This document shows positions 1-6,942 of a stretch of 26,897 bases of DNA, one piece after another; position 1 is the first letter of the stretch; each line of letters opens with the position of its first letter. The notes under the pieces were generated by a model. It was not told the origin of the DNA and ran no database searches. It saw only the letters and a program-made list of their open reading frames with translations. Source of the DNA: a virus; the IMG/VR virus record IMGVR_UViG_3300027770_000215, positions 1 to 26,897 of that record. The stretch is one strand, 5' to 3'. The translations under genes were made by a program, and so were the position numbers.

Positions 1-189
1 CGTATCCCAGCGGCCGCGAATGCTGAACCCTAATAGGATTTGCAGCGCTGGCTTGCTCAGGGTGTGCATGGTGTGGGTATTCATCCACTCCCCTAGCCGG
101 CGGTTCAGTTCCTTCATGGACCCACTGCGCCGCGGCTGTTTCTTGTTTAGCTTAGTGGGCAATGCGCCCGTGTAGACGCCCTTGCCCAT
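1..189 (-). CDS. Replication wHTH-type protein, N-terminal 63 codons (copy cut by window edge)
   Basis: This is the first 63 codons of the same gene that is complete at 25327-25890; it runs off the left edge of the window. The encoded residues are identical to the full copy, and the two base differences at 13 and 16 are silent. The ATG at 189 overlaps the stop of the upstream primase-helicase as TAATG, so the two are probably translationally coupled. In the circular genome this fragment and 25327-25890 are one gene. See the full-length entry for function. Confidence 0.85.
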   Translation of the reverse strand, partial: MGKGVYTGALPTKLNKKQPRRSGSMKELNRRLGEWMNTHTMHTLSKPALQILLGFSIRGRWDT

Positions 190-1196
190 TACCCTAGAAT
201 CTCAAATTGTTGGTGGGCGCCTGAGAATGCGGTGGTGAAATCCTTTTGCTCGCCGTGGCGGTTCTTCATGCAGCGCCAGGTGATCCGTTTCTTCCCGTTT
301 TCTAGCAGCGACTCGTCTAATGCAATTTCGCCAACGAATAACGAATCTACTTGGTAGTCAATTTCACTTGATTCTTTACCGATGTTGCCTATGCGGTACT
401 CCCCATTCTGTTTCGCCATATTGCTTATTAGGATCACGGCTAAATTGCTACTGATCGCTAGCGCCCGTACGCCACGGATGACGCTATCTATTTCCGTACG
501 CCTGTCAGCGCGCGGGTCTATACCGTTTACCAACTGCAAATAATCTATAACAAGTATACTGGCGCCCGCGCGCTCCACCACTTGCGCCATGTTGGAAAAG
601 TTTAATGGTGGCATTATAATTTTTATTCTGTCGGCGTACGCGTGTAGGTTTGCGGCCACCTCTTGCGCCGCCTCTGTTTTCTGTATTGCTTGGTCTAACG
701 TTACCGGTGCATTGGTATCCCAATTTGCAATTGCGCGCGCGGCTATTGCGGTCTTGGTCATTTCGCCTAGGCACCACGCGGAAACTAAATCAGGGTTGGC
801 GCGTGTTGCATCAAGCACAATCTGTAGCGCCAGCGCGCTCTTGCCAACGCCCGGCGCGCCTGTGAAGCAAACCAACTGGCCACGCTTCAGCCCGCCTAGC
901 GCAATGTCTAGCCAGGTATTCGTTTCAATGGTGGGAAGCTCTTTACTGTGTAGCCACTCATGGATGCAACCCGCTAGTGTGTCAGCTTGCGCGGTATCCG
1001 TGTCATCAAACACTGGCGCCGTGTCCTCAGCGCGGTCCATGATCGGCGTACGCTCTTTACCAAAGGCGTTGCGTATTTGGCGTGGTAAATCTGCAAGCCC
1101 GTCAGCGTCCAAGCCCAGCGCCGCCGCCTGAACCATGAGTAGACGCGCGGCGTGTTCCCGTTCCCACCCGCGCGCGTGTAAATCGCAAGCCACCGT
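1..1196. repeat. Left copy of imperfect 1196-bp terminal duplication
   Basis: Bases 1-1196 align to 25702-26897 at a constant offset of 25,701 with no indels. I count about 47 mismatches by eye: two at 13 and 16, one at 498, and the rest between 584 and 1195. The reading frame of the primase-helicase is kept throughout, and most changes are silent. This is the signature of a circular or circularly permuted genome whose assembly ran past its start, with the two ends taken from different strain haplotypes. It is not a fixed phage terminal redundancy, which would be identical. Confidence 0.9.
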
Positions 1197-1877
1197 GAAC
1201 ACCGTTTGGCGGCGCCCTGCGGGCAAACAATAACCCGTTTCTAGGAAACGCCGGCTCAGCGCGCTCATGCTTTGGGTTGCTATCTTTGCTTCCTCAAATT
1301 CCAACACTTCATAGACCCGCCCCGCGTCCACTTCAATTAACTTGGCGCGCGGCTGGGTGGGGTACTTCCAATTTATAAAGCCAGGCAGTCGCATGATGCG
1401 CGGGAAATCCACCACCGCCTTATCGCTGCCTAGGCGCGCCGCTAAACTTTTCTGTAGTTGCGTGAACGTCTTGGCGTCCGTAATCGGCTCGCTCAAGCGC
1501 CACCACGCATGGCACCCGTTGCCTGTTTCCACTATCACAGTTGGCGCCGGCAGGTTGGAATCAGTGATACGAATTTTCGCCTGTTCAACACTTGTACCAC
1601 CGTCAAAATCCGCAAACAAACAGCGGGCGAACAGTACTCCGTCGAGGGTACTGCCGCCCGCCTTCTTGCGGGGATTAGCGCCGAAGTAGGCATGGGTCCT
1701 ACGTGCTTCGTCGTTGAATACCACCGCTAGTTTCTTAAGCGCTTCCGCTACCGTCGCAAGCGTAACCCACTCGCTTTGCCCAGCGCCAGGTAGCGGCCGC
1801 AGTTCAATTATATCTTCAGCGCTGAATATAGTTTCGAGGAATAATAACGCCTCATAGATTTGATCTTCAGTTGGCAT
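189..1877 (-). CDS. Primase-helicase fusion (AEP-type primase plus DnaB/RecA-type helicase)
   Basis: 562 aa replication protein, probably both priming and unwinding the phage DNA in the cytoplasm. The N-terminal half looks like an archaeo-eukaryotic (prim-pol) primase: an acidic DFD motif near residues 90-92, a G-C-H motif near 121-123, and a FPRIMRLPG segment near 158-166 that carries the third motif. The C-terminal half is a DnaB-like RecA fold: Walker A GAPGVGKS at 340-347, Walker B ending ILVIDYLQLV at 441-450, then the typical hydrophobic strand LAVILISNMAK. Such fusions replace separate primase and helicase in small phages and plasmids. The start ATG at 1877 lies inside the end of the tiny upstream gene, and the stop overlaps the next gene as TAATG. 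A second, strain-variant copy of the C-terminal half is at the right end. Function by motif, confident; substrate details inferred. Confidence 0.88.
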   Translation of the reverse strand: MPTEDQIYEALLFLETIFSAEDIIELRPLPGAGQSEWVTLATVAEALKKLAVVFNDEARRTHAYFGANPRKKAGGSTLDGVLFARCLFADFDGGTSVEQAKIRITDSNLPAPTVIVETGNGCHAWWRLSEPITDAKTFTQLQKSLAARLGSDKAVVDFPRIMRLPGFINWKYPTQPRAKLIEVDAGRVYEVLEFEEAKIATQSMSALSRRFLETGYCLPAGRRQTVFTVACDLHARGWEREHAARLLMVQAAALGLDADGLADLPRQIRNAFGKERTPIMDRAEDTAPVFDDTDTAQADTLAGCIHEWLHSKELPTIETNTWLDIALGGLKRGQLVCFTGAPGVGKSALALQIVLDATRANPDLVSAWCLGEMTKTAIAARAIANWDTNAPVTLDQAIQKTEAAQEVAANLHAYADRIKIIMPPLNFSNMAQVVERAGASILVIDYLQLVNGIDPRADRRTEIDSVIRGVRALAISSNLAVILISNMAKQNGEYRIGNIGKESSEIDYQVDSLFVGEIALDESLLENGKKRITWRCMKNRHGEQKDFTTAFSGAHQQFEILG

Positions 1878-1980
1878 TTATAATACCCCATTGGTATAAA
1901 ATCCACCACATTCCAAACAGCCCAATAGATAACCCTAAATAGAAATCGGCTATACTGCCGTCCATTTTCTTCAGTTTCAT
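1867..1980 (-). CDS. Tiny membrane peptide, 37 aa
   Basis: A short frame with ATG at 1980 and TGA at 1867-1869, overlapping the primase-helicase start by 11 nt. The peptide begins MKLKKMDGS, followed by one hydrophobic, Trp/Tyr/Gly-rich stretch of about 22 residues (ADFYLGLSIGLFGMWWILYQ), which looks like a single transmembrane helix with a basic N-terminus. A good Shine-Dalgarno (AAGGA, about 6 nt before ATG) supports translation. It lies just downstream of a strong hairpin. Function unknown: it may be a membrane anchor for replication, a superinfection or toxin-like peptide, or simply a coupling cistron for the primase. I do not recognise it. Confidence 0.6.
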   Translation of the reverse strand: MKLKKMDGSIADFYLGLSIGLFGMWWILYQWGIINAN

Positions 1981-2002
1981 TAGCGTCCTTGCTATAAAGC
2001 TA

Positions 2003-2032
2003 GCGGCGTCAACCGTGGAGGGTTGACGCCGC
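2003..2032 (-). terminator. 12-bp perfect hairpin between SSB-like gene and membrane peptide
   Basis: Arms 2003-2014 and 2021-2032 (gcggcgtcaacc and its exact complement) with a 6-nt loop. It lies 20 nt after the SSB-like stop and 23 nt before the start of the tiny membrane ORF. On the transcribed strand it is followed by TAGCTTTATAG rather than a long U-run, so it is either a leaky terminator/attenuator that lowers primase expression relative to SSB and recombination genes, or a transcript stabiliser. GC-rich stem seen directly; role inferred. Confidence 0.55.
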
Positions 2033-2051
2033 CCGCCGTCCGGGGTTTATT

Positions 2052-2519
2052 TTAAAACGGAATATCCTGATCATCTACCACCGGCGCCTTTACCTTTGCC
2101 GCCACCGCTTTACCACTTGGCGCCGGCAAGAATTGCGTAATGGTATTTTTAATACCAGTCTTGCCTTCGTACTGGCCAACAATGCAAGACACTTTCATAC
2201 CCTCTAAATTGCTTGGGTTCATGTCCGCATTCTTTTCCGTTAGCAATGGCTGGCCGCATGACGCCAGCAAAGCGTTTAGCGCGTTGGTCATATTGACGGG
2301 GATATCGTGGAATATGCGCGGGCGACCGCCTGGCTCACAATCAAGCCATAGACACAATGCGTTACCCCCACTCGACGGGAAATTCTTTAGGTGCCACGGC
2401 TTGTTTTCTTCCGTTGCCTTTGTAATTGTAAACGTGTGCGTGGCACCCGTCTTTAGCAAAATATCCGCGCCCGCTGTAAACGTTTTACCCGCATCCTGTT
2501 TAGAAAATACTGCTTTCAT
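2052..2519 (-). CDS. Single-stranded DNA-binding-like protein (DUF669-like)
   Basis: 155 aa. The C-terminus ends DDQDIPF, closely matching the acidic tip of bacterial SSB proteins (DDDIPF) that docks partner replication and repair proteins. The segment near residues 105-130 (EGMKVSCIVGQYEGKTGIKN) resembles the OB-fold-like DUF669 family found beside phage recombinases. A linker rich in Ala/Lys/Pro precedes the tip, as in SSBs. It follows the annealing-protein gene with an ATGA overlap, fitting a role coating single strands for replication and recombination. It is not a close match to classical SSB in the N-terminal part, so the family call is moderate; the SSB-like role is well supported by tail and context. 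Confidence 0.7.
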   Translation of the reverse strand: MKAVFSKQDAGKTFTAGADILLKTGATHTFTITKATEENKPWHLKNFPSSGGNALCLWLDCEPGGRPRIFHDIPVNMTNALNALLASCGQPLLTEKNADMNPSNLEGMKVSCIVGQYEGKTGIKNTITQFLPAPSGKAVAAKVKAPVVDDQDIPF

Positions 2520-3259
2520 TTTTTGCTTTCCTTTATAAGTTTTTCCGTGCCTGATTTAATCTTCGCCAGTAAACGCTCTTTTACTTCGCTACCATTTGCG
2601 GCGCCCTTGGCGCACTGCGCGCGACACTTTGCGGCCGTGGTGTCATGGCCCAGCTGGTCAGCTATGCCGCACAGTTCAACCGCCAGGCTGTCTATTTCCT
2701 CATCTAAACGCGCCGCGCTGAACCGCTCGGTGATGCCCGCGGCTTTGCCCGTTGGCACTGAATTTGGAAGTGGGAACCCTTGTGAGTTTTTACGCTCAGG
2801 CGCCGGCAGCGCTGGCAGCTCCGGCATTTCCTCAGCGCTACACGATTCAATCTTTGCCATGATGGGTATAACGCTTAGATATAACCTGTAGGATTTTCCC
2901 ACAGCGCGCGTAATTGCCATGCTTCGGATGCTGAATGCGGCGCGCGCCCAAGGGGCATTCTCGTTACTGCTTGCGATGGCACTACCACGTGTAATTTCCG
3001 TGCCATCGCTCACGCGTCGAATTGAAATCAGCGCCTCATATTCAATACTACCATCGGCGGTATCCACTTTACTTACGCTTTCCTCACGCGCCGTAAGGCC
3101 GCAAGCCCAGCCCAACGCAGTATAATAATTTACTGTCGGGTACTGTTTGCCCCTGATGTCTAGTATTAAATGCTTGGCGCGCTTGTGCATTTGCTCAACC
3201 AACGCGTCGGCATTTGAGAATTGTTCGGACGGGTTATTATAAACGATTATATCACTCAT
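2516..3259 (-). CDS. Putative single-strand annealing (RecT/Redbeta-role) recombination protein
   Basis: 247 aa from the ATG at 3259, chosen because it overlaps the exonuclease stop as ATGA; a longer frame opens to 3349 but would run deep into that gene. The core around residues 37-125 has the pattern of a phage/actinophage family: GKQYPTVNYYTALGWACGL, then two beta strands, then the conserved SMAITRAVGKSYR helix near 113-125. The C-terminal third is charged and helical. Placement directly between a RecE-like exonuclease and an SSB-like protein is the classic arrangement of a two-component phage recombination system, so I infer that it anneals the single strands made by the nuclease. The family is not one of the textbook RecT/Erf types by motif, so the function is mainly contextual. 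Confidence 0.55.
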   Translation of the reverse strand: MSDIIVYNNPSEQFSNADALVEQMHKRAKHLILDIRGKQYPTVNYYTALGWACGLTAREESVSKVDTADGSIEYEALISIRRVSDGTEITRGSAIASSNENAPWARAAFSIRSMAITRAVGKSYRLYLSVIPIMAKIESCSAEEMPELPALPAPERKNSQGFPLPNSVPTGKAAGITERFSAARLDEEIDSLAVELCGIADQLGHDTTAAKCRAQCAKGAANGSEVKERLLAKIKSGTEKLIKESKK

Positions 3260-4101
3260 AGCGGTCCCCCATTCTGTAAGGTAAGTTTGTTTAACGCGTA
3301 GCCAGGCAAACGCAGTTCCATTATATTTTCCTGTGGGTAGCCCGGCCAAGACTGGGCAGCATTACACTCATGCCACCACTTATTCATATTCGCTAGGTTG
3401 GACATATGTAAATCCATGTCCAAATCATCTAGGCGATATGCGGCGGTACCGTAAGGCGCTTTGGTTTCAACGCACAAAAATATAAAACTATAATTGTCGC
3501 AGACCAATTTATTCTGCAAACGCAGTGAGGATTTTAAACACTCGCGGTAGTGGCAAGCCTGTTGGGCATAACCAAACTTATCCATTGAACGGCTAAAACT
3601 TCCCGCGTCCACTGGGTCGCTACTCGTCTTGATGTCAATAATCAAATCCTCTTTCCAAGCATCCATCCGTGATTTAATTGGCCCGCCAAAATCGCCAAAC
3701 ACGGATACCTCGCGCTTGGTTTTCTTCAGCGCTTGGGTCCAGCGCCAATCGGCTTGCGCCGCGGCGATCATCCCATTTAGGGTTTCGCCCATTTCGGAAT
3801 CAATGATCAATAGCCCGCCGTGATCCGCTTGGAATTCAGCCCACAGCGCTTTACCTTCCTTTGTCCGGCGGTCACACTCAGGCGCTATGACGTAAATTTC
3901 TTCCTCAGGTTGCAGCATTGCTGCATGGAATGCCGTACCCAAATCAAGCGCTGCCCCCTTAATAGGGGTGTTTTCGTAGTGGTGCGCGTGTAGTGGTGAG
4001 CTACTCGCCAACTTCCGCAACACGCTAGACCCAGTCCACTCCCGCATGGAGTGGTACTCAGCCGCTGGCATATTCTCAATTATGCAAGGTGAAAATGTCA
4101 T
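3256..4101 (-). CDS. RecE-like PD-(D/E)XK exonuclease
   Basis: 281 aa from the ATG at 4101, which overlaps the previous stop as ATGA (upstream ATGs at 4113 and 4128 exist but break this pattern). The motif GTAFHAAML near 55-63 is typical of the RecE/exodeoxyribonuclease VIII C-terminal nuclease group. The catalytic core is visible as E131, D147 (SRMDAW) and the D156-I-K158 of LIIDIKTS, followed by the Q-x(3)-Y-type helix FGYAQQACHYREC near 176-188. It should digest one strand of double-stranded DNA from ends and hand single strands to the following annealing protein. Fold and catalytic residues are seen; partner role inferred from gene order. Confidence 0.82.
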   Translation of the reverse strand: MTFSPCIIENMPAAEYHSMREWTGSSVLRKLASSSPLHAHHYENTPIKGAALDLGTAFHAAMLQPEEEIYVIAPECDRRTKEGKALWAEFQADHGGLLIIDSEMGETLNGMIAAAQADWRWTQALKKTKREVSVFGDFGGPIKSRMDAWKEDLIIDIKTSSDPVDAGSFSRSMDKFGYAQQACHYRECLKSSLRLQNKLVCDNYSFIFLCVETKAPYGTAAYRLDDLDMDLHMSNLANMNKWWHECNAAQSWPGYPQENIMELRLPGYALNKLTLQNGGPL

Positions 4102-4496
4102 TTCGTACCCCATTTCTTTTGGCGCCACATATCCGTAAGTTTCCGCATCGCTGATAGTTTGTTGACTTCCCCAATCAAATCCCGCTCATAGATCATGCGC
4201 TCGGTGTCACCCTGCCCAGTCTTAACTAGCGGGGTTTCATCCGTCTTATTTTGCGCCGCCTTCGCCACCGCCGCCAGCACATCCGTGGCGCTTGCGATTT
4301 TGTCGGCGTCTAGATTGTCAATCACGTCCTGCAACCTGGTCGCAATCACTAGCTGTATCGCTATTGCGCCGCGGCGTAGGGCCTTCGCCTTGTAATCGTC
4401 TTTCGGAAATTCGCTCGACTGATCTATCAGGTGAATCATGGCGAGTACCACGTCTTCCGCTCGCTTTACCCATTGCTCTTGTGTTTTGTAGTTCAT
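4098..4496 (-). CDS. Unknown helical protein, 132 aa, upstream of exonuclease
   Basis: 132 aa, mostly alpha-helical by composition, with many Ala, Asp and Lys residues and no membrane segment or cysteine motif. The ATG at 4496 overlaps the preceding stop as TAATG and its own stop overlaps the exonuclease start as ATGA, so it is a firm member of the replication/recombination operon. I do not recognise the family. A helical accessory protein for recombination or a nucleotide-pool or host-takeover factor is possible but only from position. Confidence 0.7.
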   Translation of the reverse strand: MNYKTQEQWVKRAEDVVLAMIHLIDQSSEFPKDDYKAKALRRGAIAIQLVIATRLQDVIDNLDADKIASATDVLAAVAKAAQNKTDETPLVKTGQGDTERMIYERDLIGEVNKLSAMRKLTDMWRQKKWGTK

Positions 4497-5035
4497 TATT
4501 TTACACCTGCTAAAGTTGTCATTTCTGTATAAGCTGTTTTAATTCCATTTAAAGAATCTTCGTACTTGTTTTTATGCAACCGCATCCAGTTGTAACTAGG
4601 AAATTTCCCAAGGAATAAAACTAAATCAGGCTGGGCGCATACAAAAGAATTTATATGACCATTATTGGTTACGTTACATTCTCTACAAATTATTGAAATA
4701 ATTGGCGGCTCTGTGTTTGTAGCCATATATCTACGCAAACGGCCCGCTACTAAATCCTGTGCTTTAATATGATTACCTTCAGCGTCATAATTAAAACGTG
4801 GTTTTGCATTTTTACGAGTACCAATTTTTGAAAGTTTACTGTTTACTGTTTGCGGTTTTGCAGAATCCTTAATTGCATTAAAAGCCTTTATTGAATCCAC
4901 TGAATTTCGCAAAGCATTACGGGCGTTAATAAAATTGTCGCTGTTCAAATAATCATCAGGCGCCACGATAAACAAATCACTCAACACATTGTGCAAAGCA
5001 TTACGCAAACTATTTAGAATCTCTAGCTGTGTCAT
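4496..5035 (-). CDS. Unknown protein, 179 aa, AT-rich early gene
   Basis: 179 aa. The DNA is clearly richer in A/T than its neighbours and codon choice leans to A/T endings, suggesting a more recent acquisition. The region near residues 110-140 (IISIICRECNVTNNGHINSF) has the look of a small helix-turn-helix or zinc-less knuckle, followed by a hydrophobic patch; this is a weak impression. There is only a weak SD (GAAG) before ATG 5035, but the start overlaps the stop of the 38-codon mini-ORF as ATGA, so translation is probably coupled to it. Function unknown; first sizeable gene of the early operon. Confidence 0.65.
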   Translation of the reverse strand: MTQLEILNSLRNALHNVLSDLFIVAPDDYLNSDNFINARNALRNSVDSIKAFNAIKDSAKPQTVNSKLSKIGTRKNAKPRFNYDAEGNHIKAQDLVAGRLRRYMATNTEPPIISIICRECNVTNNGHINSFVCAQPDLVLFLGKFPSYNWMRLHKNKYEDSLNGIKTAYTEMTTLAGVK

Positions 5036-5148
5036 ATCTTCAATCCGTTTCTAGATTGTGAGGGCGCGCCGCAAGCGTTTAACTGTTCAAGGTCGGACGC
5101 CCGCGGCGCGCTCTCAGAATCTACTTGTGGAAATGTGACCTTGAACAT
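5032..5148 (-). CDS. Leaderless 38-aa mini-ORF at head of early operon
   Basis: A frame of 38 codons from ATG 5148 to TGA 5032-5034, overlapping the next gene as ATGA like most real gene pairs here. Its ATG lies 6 nt after the -10 box of a good promoter, so the mRNA would begin at or within a base or two of the start codon. The peptide begins MFKVTFPQVDSES and has a SDLEQLNACGAPSQS segment faintly like the turn and wing of small phage DNA-binding proteins. The reading frame runs through both pairs of interleaved inverted repeats, so it could be a leader peptide whose translation controls folding of the RNA. Alternatively it is the split-off N-terminus of the next protein. Existence moderately supported, function unknown. 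Confidence 0.5.
   Translation of the reverse strand: MFKVTFPQVDSESAPRASDLEQLNACGAPSQSRNGLKI
5052..5147 (-). repeat. Two interleaved inverted repeats (pseudoknot geometry)
   Basis: Repeat 1: arms 5052-5072 and 5103-5123, 21 bp with 19 matches (core gcgcgccgc/gcggcgcgc). Repeat 2: arms 5084-5094 (tgttcaaggtc) and 5137-5147 (gaccttgaaca), 11 bp perfect. The order is arm1L, arm2L, arm1R, arm2R, so the two stems cannot nest; as RNA they would form an H-type pseudoknot or two mutually exclusive folds. All arms lie in the transcribed leader/mini-ORF between the early promoter and ATG 5035. Confidence 0.75.
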
Positions 5149-5154
5149 TCAAAC

Positions 5155-5183
5155 AGCATGACACACCTAATAGGCTTTGTCAA
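5155..5183 (-). promoter_or_regulatory. Early promoter for replication/recombination operon
   Basis: On the minus strand: perfect -35 TTGACA (5183-5178), 17-bp spacer, -10 CATGCT (5160-5155) with an extended -10 TGT immediately before it. The hexamer is weak but keeps the key A2 and T6. The predicted start site falls at ATG 5148. The -35 box is also the loop side of a small hairpin (GGCTT-GACA-AAGCC). The region 5149-5213 upstream holds nothing else recognisable. Confidence 0.65.
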
Positions 5184-5213
5184 GCCCATTAATTCCGCAG
5201 TAAAACGCTAGGT

Positions 5214-5711
5214 TTACCCGCCACTTAATTTATGAATGATGCTTTGCGCCACGCCCGCCACCGCGCCCACCGCGCTGGCAACGGTGGCGCCGCTGCCTGG
5301 CACTGGACCCCATCTAGCCGGCGTCAACGGGCAAGACGCCCCTGCCAGTGTCACTTTAACGCTTAGCTTGGCGCGCTTGTTGGCGCCGCATGAACAGCGC
5401 CGGCACCACCCCACCGTATCCGTTTGCCCCTTGTAATCCGTGGCGCGATGCTCGCACCCCATGCAAGTGGCCAGGCGCGCCGCGGCGTCCGCCTCACTGG
5501 CTGGCCCTTCAGTGGCGTGTGTCAATTCCACTAACGCGTATTCCTTCGCTAGTTCAAGCTTAGACTTTTCGGCGTCTATCAAGGCGCCACTTACTTGGCG
5601 GTGCGGGCATTGCAAGCAAACGCCTAACGATGGCTGGCCGCCGTAATGACCAGCCGCGCAACAGCCGCCGCTCGGTATTCCGCATTGGGTCCAGTGGTCG
5701 CAAGTGATCAT
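5214..5711 (-). CDS. Cysteine-rich, probably metal-binding protein, end of late operon
   Basis: 165 aa with cysteines in zinc-knuckle-like arrays: CDHWTQC near 4-10, a CC pair near 17-18, CLQC near 32-35, CMGC near 83-86 and CRRCSC near 103-108. The C-terminus (SGATVASAVGAVAGVAQSIIHKL) is a Gly/Ala amphipathic or membrane-associating helix. ATG 5711 overlaps the previous stop as ATGA. Last gene of the late unit, after the lysis-like cluster. Proteins of this cysteine-rich type recur near tail and lysis genes of environmental phages without a proven role. I cannot assign function; structural zinc binding is inferred from spacing. Confidence 0.7.
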   Translation of the reverse strand: MITCDHWTQCGIPSGGCCAAGHYGGQPSLGVCLQCPHRQVSGALIDAEKSKLELAKEYALVELTHATEGPASEADAAARLATCMGCEHRATDYKGQTDTVGWCRRCSCGANKRAKLSVKVTLAGASCPLTPARWGPVPGSGATVASAVGAVAGVAQSIIHKLSGG

Positions 5712-6310
5712 GTAATAGTAAGTATTAAAGGATTAGGAGTACCGCCAATAATTGTTAGATCAATAGTAGCTGGTACTTCGCAAACATTATTCAAAGTTAA
5801 AAATCTACTACTAATTAAATTGTCATAGGTACCACTTACGCAACTAATACAGTTTCTTGTGGTTCCCCAAAAATAACTATTCCCAACGCCGCACAAAAAA
5901 TCGTTTGTAATTCCATCACAGGAAGTAAGTTCTGTTATTGTGCGAGTAGTCGAACACAAATTACAGGCTGGTAATGTTGCGGAATCTGGTAGTGAATATG
6001 AAAAATAAGCCCTGCAATTTATTTGGCATGACCATCCAGGATTTACTATATATGGATATAATATAAAAAAATTAAAATAGACATTAGTCGTACAACCTGA
6101 TACGGTAGTTGTTCCTATATATATAGAGTTAATTCTATATACAATATAATTTTGATTATTAGGAGTAGTAGTAAAACAACATTTGTACGCTACAACGGTT
6201 TGAGCTGTAATACTGTAACCACCGGTTAGAGTCCATGCGGGAAAAGAAATAGAAAAGCTAGATGGTAAACAATTACAAACAGCCCCAGACGTACAACAAA
6301 TTCTACCCAT
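5708..6310 (-). CDS. Secreted-looking or virion cysteine-rich protein, AT-rich gene
   Basis: 200 aa from ATG 6310 (an ATG at 6337 is in frame but overlaps the previous gene and has SD too close). It holds 16 cysteines, including CC at both 5-6 and near 44-45, spread through a Thr/Ser/Ile/Tyr-rich, beta-strand-like sequence without charged stretches. This suggests a disulfide-rich beta protein outside the cytoplasm, or a metal-stabilised virion spike. The DNA is strikingly A/T-rich, unlike the GC-rich genes on both sides, which suggests separate acquisition. The neighbour downstream is also cysteine-rich. Candidate receptor-binding tip, host-derived surface protein, or lysis accessory; not recognised. 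Confidence 0.65.
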   Translation of the reverse strand: MGRICCTSGAVCNCLPSSFSISFPAWTLTGGYSITAQTVVAYKCCFTTTPNNQNYIVYRINSIYIGTTTVSGCTTNVYFNFFILYPYIVNPGWSCQINCRAYFSYSLPDSATLPACNLCSTTRTITELTSCDGITNDFLCGVGNSYFWGTTRNCISCVSGTYDNLISSRFLTLNNVCEVPATIDLTIIGGTPNPLILTIT

Positions 6311-6315
6311 TAGAC

Positions 6316-6837
6316 TCACTTGGCGCCCGCCTTCCATGCCGCCTGAAATAGCGGGTCGCTAGCGATTTTAGCGGCCACAAATTCGCGCGGCGTGGCGGCG
6401 TCATCGCTTAGCATTTTGCGCGCTAGGTCCGCCTCTTGACGTTTGCGCTGGGGCAACCACCCTACTAAAATTCGTAGGAATTGACCGGCGCCGCTTTGCC
6501 AAAATAGGAAAGCCAACGCCGCGCAAACCACCGCCGCGCTCAGCCAAATAGCAACAGTGATTAGCGGGTTTTGTATATCGCGTACGCCACTCACGGCCAC
6601 CGTTATATCTGACGTTTCAGCCAGGATGGCCAGCGCGTCAGCCTGGATGCCCGTAGCGGCCTTGATTGTGTCCGGCTCGACTGAGTGGGTGGTAATCCAC
6701 TCCGCGCGCGTGTAGACAGAATGCGCCAGCGCCGCCGCATGGTCCGCGCTGGTTGCAATTTGCCGGCTAGCTGAACAGCCAGCGCACAAGGCGCCGGCAA
6801 CACAGATAATAGCGTTTAGTCTTTTGGGCCAAACCAT
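6316..6837 (-). CDS. Lipobox plus transmembrane protein, spanin-like
   Basis: 173 aa. The N-terminus MVWPKRLNAIICVAGALCAGCSAS reads as a basic start, hydrophobic core and lipobox-like CAGC with the lipidated Cys near 21 (Cys rather than Leu at -3). A second hydrophobic helix near 92-113 (LITVAIWLSAAVVCAALAFL) is followed by a basic stretch and a 55-residue hydrophilic tail. A lipoprotein anchored to the outer membrane and also crossing the inner membrane is the logic of a unimolecular spanin, though classical ones have almost no tail after the TM. Placement beside two small membrane proteins supports a lysis cluster. Implies a Gram-negative-type envelope if correct. Confidence 0.6.
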   Translation of the reverse strand: MVWPKRLNAIICVAGALCAGCSASRQIATSADHAAALAHSVYTRAEWITTHSVEPDTIKAATGIQADALAILAETSDITVAVSGVRDIQNPLITVAIWLSAAVVCAALAFLFWQSGAGQFLRILVGWLPQRKRQEADLARKMLSDDAATPREFVAAKIASDPLFQAAWKAGAK

Positions 6838-6932
6838 TTTTTAAATACCGCAATGCTCCAAATTTGTCCGCAGATATAACCCACAGCCACACACACCACA
6901 GTATAGAAAATGTTGCCAAGAAAAGAATCCAT
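6816..6932 (-). CDS. Small membrane protein, 38 aa, holin/antiholin-like
   Basis: Starts at ATG 6932 behind a strong SD (AAAGGTGA, 5-6 nt) and ends inside the next gene (22-nt overlap). The peptide begins MDSFLGN, has a single hydrophobic span of about 20 residues (IFYTVVCVAVGYICGQIWSI) and a basic end KKWFGPKD. Size, topology and position between another one-TM protein and a spanin-like protein fit a pinholin, antiholin or anchor. Assigned from form and context only. Confidence 0.6.
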   Translation of the reverse strand: MDSFLGNIFYTVVCVAVGYICGQIWSIAVFKKWFGPKD

Positions 6933-6942
6933 AGTTCACCTT

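Noticed and set aside
589-1131. Plus-strand frame conserved in both terminal copies (also 26290-26832)
   Set aside because: Antisense of the primase-helicase; conserved only because the sense gene is. Changes between copies fit the sense frame's codon positions.
1-1196. True direct terminal repeat (DTR) of a linear phage
   Set aside because: Packaged DTR copies should be identical, whereas here ~4% mismatches with a sharp start were seen.
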